Origin: Chitinophagaceae bacterium
GTDB lineage: Bacteria > Bacteroidota > Bacteroidia > Chitinophagales > Chitinophagaceae
Direction: 5' to 3'
Assembly (NCBI GenBank): GCA_009996555.1
Contig: JAACZX010000178.1
Span: 1-5,472 of the forward strand
DNA length: 5,472 nucleotides
The position numbers and the translations under genes are program-made. This document shows, piece by piece, positions 1-5,472 of this stretch; position 1 is the first letter of the stretch; each line of letters begins with the position of its first letter. Below the pieces are notes generated by a model. It was not told the origin of the DNA and did not search any database. It worked only from the letters and a program-made list of their open reading frames with translations.

Positions 1-1928
1 AGATAGTATCCACTGATATCAAGATCGGTATTTAAGATACCACCCGAAGCAGATAATTTCAAGTGATTAACAGCTTTCGATCTTGCTAAAAACTTTTCTG
101 AGCTTAATAACCATCCAAGGCTAAACGTGGGTGAAAACGCAGCTCTGTTTCCTTCCGGTAATTTCGTTGAGTTAACATAAGCTCCGCTGAAATCAACCCA
201 GTACTTATGTTTATAGTTGTAGCCAACCTGTAACCCAACGTGTGAATTGGTGATTGGCTGATAAACATCATTCACAGAAACAGATGAAGTAAACCCAAGC
301 AGTTTGGCAGAAATATTATGATCGGCTGAAACTGTTTTATTGTAACTGAACCAGGATGAAAAACCAATGTTCTGTCTTTGTGTTGTGTTGTTGATATTCT
401 GTATACCGGGGCGTGCATCTTCTCCAAATTTCTGCAGGCTTGTTAAGGTATCTGCACCGGGCCTCCATGTTGGTGTATATACTGCATACGTATTGTTGAT
501 CGATTGCAGATAAGAGTTAGCGTAATCTAAATTAAACAGAGTATGAAAAGACAATCCTTTGATCACGGAGTTGAGGCTGGCATTAATTTCGTTTGTTACC
601 TGGAATACACGTCTGATGTTCATATCGTAGCCTGCAACATACAGATCTGCAATTGGGTTGGTAAGAAACTGTTGTGCACCACCCAGCAGGTATTTGCCAT
701 CAATTAAATTACGGCTTGCACCAACAAGAGCCAGTGATGTTTTATCGTTGGGCGAAATCAGATCGATTGGAATAAGCGGCGTAAACCTGTTGGGCAACAA
801 TGTTGCGGCGTTAGCCCAATAGTTGCCACGTGCCCTGCGGCTTTCGCTGAAGATGGCTGATACATACACTGAGCTCGATATGTGTTCGTTCAACTTAAGA
901 TCAACATTACCACGAACGTTTAAACGGTTATCGTTTTCATTTTTACCCTCACCGATGTTTAATAATGTTGAACTGTTAGACCATCCGATATTCGAATAGA
1001 ATCTTGCATTTTGATTACCACCCGAAAACTCAGCATTGGCATCTGTTGCATTCTGGAATTTTTTCAAATACTGCGATGAATAGTAATCAACACTTGGATA
1101 ACGAAACGGGTTTCCGCTTGCATGGTTTTGAATAGTAGTTGCGTTATAAAGATCACTAAGACCATCATTGCGTCTTCCTTCGTTATACAATGTCATGTAA
1201 TCGGCTGAGTTGAGATAGCTGGGAAGTTCACTTGGCAATGCAACACCTGAATTAACCCGTATGCCAATTTTACGGCCATTCACTTCACCTTTTTTTGTAG
1301 TGATGAAAACAATGCCTTTGGCGGCCTGGCTTCCATAAAGAGCAACGGCATTCACACCTTTAAGAACGGAGATCTGGTGCACTTCGTTAAATGTAATATC
1401 GGTGAATTCACGACGAACGCCATCAATAATGACGATTGCATTTTCCAAACCCCAGATATTGTTACTCCAAAGTAAACCAGCTACCCTGCCATTCATACCA
1501 CCGGTAACCGACAGGTTAAAATCCTGGTCGATATAAGTGTCAGGATTTAACGTACTGATAGCACCGCCAACATCCTTCTTATTTAGTTTGGTAAACGGCA
1601 GATATATTTCATCGTGTGAAGCATCACCATCTGCAAGCGTGATGCTTGAAAGTGTTGCTGTTACTTTTATAGTTTGTGATTTGAAACCTTTTGCGGTAAT
1701 AGTTACATCTGAATTGAGCGGAAGCTGAATTGAAAACTTCCCGTCTTTATCAGTAGATACTACTGTTTTACCCTGGTTGCCTGAAACAACAGCTCCTTCA
1801 ACCGGATTTCCTTTTTCATCGTAAACTACAGATGAAATATTTATCTGAGCTACTTCCTGCGCTTTTATACCTGTTGAAAAAAGGCAGATGACTGCACAGA
1901 GCATCCAACATATTTTTAAATACTTCAT
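1..1928 (-). CDS. Divergent SusC-like TonB-dependent receptor, N-terminal 642 residues (C-terminus outside window)
   Basis: This is a second SusC-type outer-membrane importer, open from the ATG at 1928 to the left edge with no stop. An in-frame TAG two codons upstream (1934-1932) makes this ATG the first possible start. Residues 1-23 form a signal peptide (MKYLK, hydrophobic core, then IKA before Gln24). Residues 28-100 are a carboxypeptidase-regulatory-like beta-sandwich (VVYDEKGNPVEGAVV, DKDGKFSIQLP, ITAKGFKSQTIKV). The plug spans about 115-215, with KKDVGGAIS, AIVIIDGVRR (164-173), ISVLKGVNAVALYGSQAAKG (186-205) and VFITTKKGE. The barrel follows, with YMTLYNEGRRNDG (244-256), RYPSVDYYSSQYLKK (276-290) and RLNVRGNVDLKLN (335-347). 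Residues 576-642 resemble visible residues 104-171 of the upstream SusC, which predicts a full length near 1000. Unusually, the VVVGYG-type leader is replaced by EIYLPFTKLN (107-116), and the plug lacks the common RIRG segment. It lies 85 bases after the SusD gene on the same strand. The substrate is unknown, and a SusD partner may lie beyond the edge. Confidence 0.95.
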   Translation of the reverse strand, partial: MKYLKICWMLCAVICLFSTGIKAQEVAQINISSVVYDEKGNPVEGAVVSGNQGKTVVSTDKDGKFSIQLPLNSDVTITAKGFKSQTIKVTATLSSITLADGDASHDEIYLPFTKLNKKDVGGAISTLNPDTYIDQDFNLSVTGGMNGRVAGLLWSNNIWGLENAIVIIDGVRREFTDITFNEVHQISVLKGVNAVALYGSQAAKGIVFITTKKGEVNGRKIGIRVNSGVALPSELPSYLNSADYMTLYNEGRRNDGLSDLYNATTIQNHASGNPFRYPSVDYYSSQYLKKFQNATDANAEFSGGNQNARFYSNIGWSNSSTLLNIGEGKNENDNRLNVRGNVDLKLNEHISSSVYVSAIFSESRRARGNYWANAATLLPNRFTPLIPIDLISPNDKTSLALVGASRNLIDGKYLLGGAQQFLTNPIADLYVAGYDMNIRRVFQVTNEINASLNSVIKGLSFHTLFNLDYANSYLQSINNTYAVYTPTWRPGADTLTSLQKFGEDARPGIQNINNTTQRQNIGFSSWFSYNKTVSADHNISAKLLGFTSSVSVNDVYQPITNSHVGLQVGYNYKHKYWVDFSGAYVNSTKLPEGNRAAFSPTFSLGWLLSSEKFLARSKAVNHLKLSASGGILNTDLDISGYY

Positions 1929-2013
1929 TAACTAATTTTTAAACTTGATTGTTTCGATAACGCCTTACGTAAAAGTTTTGAAACCTGATCGTAACCGTTC
2001 ATTTACTTATTAA
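1929..2013 (-). other. 85-base spacer between the SusD gene and the second receptor gene
   Basis: This is the longest non-coding stretch of the window. On the minus strand it contains no TANNTTTG, the Bacteroidota -7 element, and in fact no TTTG at all. It also has no convincing GC-rich hairpin followed by a T run. Only an 8-base palindrome TTACGTAA (1965-1972) and a weak 6-base inverted repeat (1941-1946 with 1973-1978) are seen. Upstream of the receptor ATG it is AT-rich, without a Shine-Dalgarno box. The simplest reading is that the downstream receptor is co-transcribed with the SusC/SusD pair. A weak promoter or processing site cannot be excluded by eye. Confidence 0.5.
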
Positions 2014-3843
2014 TTACCATCCCGGATTTTGACCAAACGATGGATAAAGATTTACCTGGTTGGTTGGTAAAGGAAGCCAGTTGTGTTTCTTTTCAAACAC
2101 TCTTGTAACTACCACCCGCTCTCTCAGGTTAAGAGGTTTTCCATTTGTTGCTCTGTCGAAATCGATCACCGTTTTTTCCATGTATTTTTTCTCACCTGCC
2201 ACTCCCCATCTGCGCAGATCGTGCCATCTTAACCCTTCAAATGCCAACTCAACTGCTCTTTCTCTCATCAGTTCGTTCATAAAACTTTCTTTTGAACCAA
2301 GAAAACGGGCATCTATATCCGGCACGTTGGCTCTTGCTCTGATTTTGTTTACCGCAGCTACTGCAGTCATACTTCCCGGAGCACTGCTTTGTGCTGTGCC
2401 ATAACCTTGCAATACAGCTTCGGCATACATTAAATAAACATCGGCTAAACGCAGGTATGGAATAACGATATTGATATTGTTCCACTCGTTATCGGTATTA
2501 TTACAACCATCAGTAACAAACTTGCGAACTAAGTAACCACTACGGCTTGCAGTATTATCTAAGCGGAGGTTACCGCCGTTATAAAGATTTGCAAAACGAT
2601 AATCAGCATTAGCAGTACCACGTATTAATCTAACTCCATCATAAGTAATTGCTTTGTAAAAGCGTGGGTCACGGCCAGTCCATGGATCAGCTACATTATA
2701 ACCTGAACCTGTGGCATCAAGCGGAAGACCATTGGCCATGCCAAAATAATTTACATAGTTAGCAGCTGGTGATGATATACCTGCTTCACCTCCCAATGGT
2801 GGTGGAATAAACATGTTTACCAACGACCAACGTGATTTCCATCCAACAAATGTGGGTGGGCCAAAAATCACTTCGGGATAGCCGGGATGTTTTGAGTAAG
2901 ATGAAATAGTGTACCAGTTTTCACTGTATTTATCCCACGGTAATAATTTGTGATACGACTCTCCGTTTTCTGACATTTTCATTACACGTGCAAATGCATC
3001 GGCTGCCTGTTTACATAACTCTGCATCATAGCCATCTTGTCCTGTAGATTCTTTGTTCATCATCGGGCTTGCAGCGTACAGTAAATTTTTGCCTTTAAAT
3101 CCAAGCGCCATCGATTTTGTTACACGCTGCTGGTTATTTCCTAATGTTGTTTGACCAACAGGAGAATTATCCCAATTGTTTGGCAGTAAAGCAGCTGCTG
3201 CTTCAAAATCCTTTGCTGCTTTTAAAGCTGTTTCTCTGTAAGTTAAACGTGGCAATTCTAGTCGCTCCGAACTTGAAAGCACTGTATCAATGTAAGGTAA
3301 TCCGCCCCAGAAGCTCATTAACTGGAAATGAAAGAACCCACGGAAAAATAACAGCTGTCCTCTTAACACATCTTTTTCTTCTTGTGTTGCTGTTGTTAAT
3401 TTATCAAGATTAGCCAAGCCGAGATTCGCTTTACGAATGCCATACCATGATAAAGGCCAAAGACCTTTGTCGTGACATTCGTTGGGATTTGTTGATGCAG
3501 TTCTGTCATCGAGCCAACTGTTATCCCAGCCGCCGCCACCTGTTTGCCATGCCCTGTAATTGCCATTGTCAAATTCGGCATTTAACCTGTAGTTGGCATT
3601 GGTTGTAGACAACATATCATCGCCCATATTCCATTCACTGTTCCAGGTAGACTTTGACATGTCGGGTAAACATGCATACAGTTCTTCTGTAAAGCCCTGG
3701 AAGCTGCGGAAATTGGTGAACACATCTTTTTCCGAAATGTTTGCATCCAGTGGTCTGTCTAAATATTTTTTGCAGGAAACCAAACTTAAGATGATCAGCA
3801 ATACACTTGCTGCTAAGTTTAACTTACTAAAATGCTTTGTCAT
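2014..3843 (-). CDS. SusD/RagB-like surface lipoprotein (nutrient-binding lid of the SusC receptor)
   Basis: This is a complete 609-residue SusD-family protein. It is exported, lipidated and displayed on the cell surface, where it binds the substrate and closes over the SusC barrel. The ATG at 3843 begins a lipoprotein signal: K3, a hydrophobic run at about 8-22 and the lipobox LVSC with the lipidated Cys at 24, followed by KKYLDRPLD, a common mature SusD start. The N-terminal helical (TPR-like) SusD domain covers about residues 25-240, with GIRKANLGL (135-143) and FFRGFFHFQLMSFWGGLPYI (166-185). The C-terminal RagB/SusD domain covers about 320-609, with PYLRLADVYLMYAEAVL (462-478), NKIRARANVPDI (499-510), ERAVELAFEGLRWHDLRRWG (528-547) and the characteristic end GQNPGW. 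Residues 67-133 carry seven Trp, plausible ligand-contact or packing residues. It is somewhat longer than many family members (about 500-600). The family call is firm; the ligand cannot be read from the sequence. Confidence 0.98.
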   Translation of the reverse strand: MTKHFSKLNLAASVLLIILSLVSCKKYLDRPLDANISEKDVFTNFRSFQGFTEELYACLPDMSKSTWNSEWNMGDDMLSTTNANYRLNAEFDNGNYRAWQTGGGGWDNSWLDDRTASTNPNECHDKGLWPLSWYGIRKANLGLANLDKLTTATQEEKDVLRGQLLFFRGFFHFQLMSFWGGLPYIDTVLSSSERLELPRLTYRETALKAAKDFEAAAALLPNNWDNSPVGQTTLGNNQQRVTKSMALGFKGKNLLYAASPMMNKESTGQDGYDAELCKQAADAFARVMKMSENGESYHKLLPWDKYSENWYTISSYSKHPGYPEVIFGPPTFVGWKSRWSLVNMFIPPPLGGEAGISSPAANYVNYFGMANGLPLDATGSGYNVADPWTGRDPRFYKAITYDGVRLIRGTANADYRFANLYNGGNLRLDNTASRSGYLVRKFVTDGCNNTDNEWNNINIVIPYLRLADVYLMYAEAVLQGYGTAQSSAPGSMTAVAAVNKIRARANVPDIDARFLGSKESFMNELMRERAVELAFEGLRWHDLRRWGVAGEKKYMEKTVIDFDRATNGKPLNLRERVVVTRVFEKKHNWLPLPTNQVNLYPSFGQNPGW

Positions 3844-3859
3844 AATAATTCTTTTGCAG
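3844..3859 (-). other. SusC-SusD intergenic gap and SusD translation start region
   Basis: Sixteen bases separate the SusC stop (TAA at 3862-3860) from the SusD ATG (3843-3841). Read on the minus strand it is CTGCAAAAGAATTATT. There is no GGAGG-like box, only a weak AAAAG about 8 bases before the ATG and an AT-rich leader, as is usual in Bacteroidota. The gap is too short for a terminator plus promoter, so the two genes should be on one transcript. Confidence 0.7.
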
Positions 3860-5472
3860 TTATAAGCTTAGGTTAAGGCCAAAGTTGATACGGCGAACAG
3901 TTGGATATGCACCTTGTCCGGAGAAATTGCTGGAACCAACATTTGCTTCACGGTCATCGGGCATTTTACTCCAGAGAAGAAGGTTGTTACCATTTATATA
4001 CACACGCATTGACTGCATGCCTGTTCTTTTCAACCATGATGGATTTAATGTGTAAGAAACTTCAGCTGTTTTCAAACGCACATAAGAACCATCGTAGTTA
4101 AAGAAATCGCCGTAGCTGTATAATCTTGACTTCCATCTTGGAAGTGGTGAAGCAGCATCAATGTTATCTTTTGACCAGTAATCGCCTTGTTTAAATACAG
4201 AGTTCAGCGCAGCTGAGAAGTTTGTTTGCGACAAGTTTCTTGTTACATTATTTACGGCATAGAACTGAATGAAAACAGAGAAGCGTTTGTAATCAAAACC
4301 AATACTTGCTGTATAAGTATTTTGTGGCCGTTCAGGATAAGCATACGGTACGTTATCAAAATTGTTGATGACACCATCACCGTTAAAATCAATTAAATTG
4401 AAATTGCCGGGCAGTTTGTTATTGTCGTTCTGATCAACAATGCTGCTGCCATACACTTCATCCCATGTGTTGTAATAACCTGCACGCAGTTGTGATCTGT
4501 ACTGACCAATTTGATAACCTGACTGCTTCAGATAATCATCCAGCAATTGCGGATCATCACGATCAATGATTTCATCTTTTGCATGTGTAAAGGCAAAATT
4601 TCCCCACAAGCGAATATCACGCTGCCTGTTGAATGCTTTATTGAACTTCAATTCAACTTCATAACCTTTTACAATTGTTTGACCAAGGTTGGCTGTTGGT
4701 GGTGTGCCACCGAAATACGCAGGTACTGCACGTTGGTTACCGCTGATCAAAACATCTGTGCGGTGATCTCTGTAAAACTCGAAGCTACCTTCAATAAGAC
4801 CTCTGAATAAATTAAAGTCCACACCCAGGTTAGCCTTTGCCACCGTCTCCCAATGAATATCTGGATTACCAATGGTATTTTCTCTGAACCAAACATAAGG
4901 GCTGTTTGCATTATTATCGCCCATACGTGCCTGGCCACCGTAAGCCCATTGTGTTAAATAGAGATAGTTTCCGCCAACAGCATCGTTACCAACAAGACCA
5001 TAAGATGCTCTTAATTTTAAACTGGATAACCAATCAATATTCTTCATGAATTTTTCATTGGTCATTGTCCAGCCAATAGCTGCAGAAGGGAAAAAGTCGA
5101 ACCTGTATTCGGGACCAAAGCGTTGCGAACCGTTATAAGCACCGTTTATTTCAGCAAAATATCTGTTTCCATAATTGTAGGTGGTTCTGAATACCCAATC
5201 TTCTCTGAATTCAGGGAAAGAGCTACCAACAGCATTTTCATTACGCATGAATAAACCCATTGATGTAATGTTGTGCTTGCCAACTTTTATTGCGTGATTG
5301 AGTTGTAATTGATAAACACGTCTTCTTCTTGTTTGTGCGTTCTGGAACGCATCAGGCCTCACAGACCACTGTGGTAAAATATAATCAAACTGGTTAGGGC
5401 CGGCAGTGTTGCGGTATTGTACTCTTCCGTCGGGCGCAATCCATTTCACAATTGCACTTCCATCATCAAACT
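3860..5472 (-). CDS. SusC/RagA-like TonB-dependent outer-membrane receptor, C-terminal part (start outside window)
   Basis: This is the C-terminal half of a SusC-type active importer, which carries a ligand captured by its SusD partner across the outer membrane with energy from TonB-ExbB-ExbD. The frame is open from the right edge (first full codon 5470-5468) to a TAA at 3860-3862, giving 536 visible residues. All of it is beta-barrel sequence. Typical features are alternating aromatic strands, a stretch at visible residues 104-171 with GAYNGSQRFGPEYRFDFFP, AIGW, NEKF, LKLRASYG and GNDAVGGN, an EF-hand-like loop DFNGDGVINNFD (361-372), and the family-type ending RRINFGLNLSL. SusC proteins usually have about 1000 residues, so the signal peptide, carboxypeptidase-like domain, TonB box and plug lie beyond the edge. 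A GTG at 5449 is an internal valine, not a start. The last residue is Leu instead of the more common aromatic residue. It sits 16 bases upstream of the SusD gene, the standard paired layout. The family is certain; the substrate is unknown. Confidence 0.96.
   Translation of the reverse strand, partial: FDDGSAIVKWIAPDGRVQYRNTAGPNQFDYILPQWSVRPDAFQNAQTRRRRVYQLQLNHAIKVGKHNITSMGLFMRNENAVGSSFPEFREDWVFRTTYNYGNRYFAEINGAYNGSQRFGPEYRFDFFPSAAIGWTMTNEKFMKNIDWLSSLKLRASYGLVGNDAVGGNYLYLTQWAYGGQARMGDNNANSPYVWFRENTIGNPDIHWETVAKANLGVDFNLFRGLIEGSFEFYRDHRTDVLISGNQRAVPAYFGGTPPTANLGQTIVKGYEVELKFNKAFNRQRDIRLWGNFAFTHAKDEIIDRDDPQLLDDYLKQSGYQIGQYRSQLRAGYYNTWDEVYGSSIVDQNDNNKLPGNFNLIDFNGDGVINNFDNVPYAYPERPQNTYTASIGFDYKRFSVFIQFYAVNNVTRNLSQTNFSAALNSVFKQGDYWSKDNIDAASPLPRWKSRLYSYGDFFNYDGSYVRLKTAEVSYTLNPSWLKRTGMQSMRVYINGNNLLLWSKMPDDREANVGSSNFSGQGAYPTVRRINFGLNLSL

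Noticed and set aside
1537..1728. Plus-strand 63-residue open frame
   Set aside because: It is antisense to the N-terminal and pre-plug coding sequence of the second receptor, has no recognisable motif, and is a shadow frame.
1870..1928. Second receptor as a lipoprotein, because of Cys 7, 11 and 15 in its signal
   Set aside because: None of the cysteines is preceded by a lipobox (WML-C and AVI-C do not fit); a signal peptidase I site before Gln24 fits better, as in other SusC proteins.
1941..1978. Possible hairpin (aaactt/aagttt) and palindrome ttacgtaa as an operator or terminator
   Set aside because: The stem has only six AT-rich pairs with a 26-base loop, and the palindrome is eight bases; both are expected by chance in such AT-rich DNA.
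2060..2404. Plus-strand 114-residue open frame
   Set aside because: It lies wholly antisense to the conserved C-terminal domain of the SusD gene; its hydrophobic look comes from complementing charged and helical codons.
2249..2485. Minus-strand 78-residue open frame within the SusD gene
   Set aside because: It is in another frame of a strongly conserved SusD region, with a Cys/Ser/Arg-rich composition typical of an out-of-frame reading.
4547..4810. Plus-strand 87-residue open frame with a Cys-rich, membrane-like composition
   Set aside because: It is antisense to SusC barrel codons and has no start context or motif, so it is a shadow frame.
5444..5449. GTG at 5449 as the start of a 529-residue protein
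   Set aside because: The frame stays open upstream to the window edge (FDDGSAI precedes the valine), and the sequence here is already SusC barrel, so this is an internal codon of a truncated gene.

Overview
The window is a fragment of a SusC/SusD-type outer-membrane nutrient-uptake locus from a member of the phylum Bacteroidota. SusC/SusD pairs are a hallmark of that phylum. The moderately AT-rich sequence, the AT-rich translation starts without a Shine-Dalgarno box and the lipoprotein signal ending in a CKKYLD-type start all fit. The protein style resembles the Chitinophagaceae/Sphingobacteriia side of the phylum, but that is an impression and was not tested.

All genes lie on the minus strand, so transcription runs from high to low coordinates. 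First comes the C-terminal half of a SusC-like TonB-dependent receptor (5472 down to 3860; its start lies beyond the right edge). Sixteen bases later comes a complete SusD-like surface lipoprotein (3843-2014, 609 residues). After an 85-base spacer comes the N-terminal two thirds of a second, divergent SusC-like receptor (1928 down to 1; its end lies beyond the left edge). The layout is therefore SusC-SusD-SusC', and a second SusD-like gene may follow to the left. Apart from the 16- and 85-base gaps the window is entirely coding. I see no RNA genes, mobile elements, CRISPR arrays or large repeats.

How the parts work together, from family knowledge: a SusC barrel imports a ligand across the outer membrane using TonB-ExbBD energy, and its SusD partner sits on top as a hinged, ligand-binding lid. 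The first SusC and the SusD are an obvious pair. The downstream receptor belongs to a different SusC subgroup. It lacks the usual VVVGYG-type leader, and its plug lacks the usual glycine-rich/RIRG segment. No degradative enzyme, transporter or regulator is visible, so the substrate (glycan, peptide or other) cannot be assigned.

I found no clearly new biological system here. The most interesting item is the divergent plug and TonB-box region of the second receptor.
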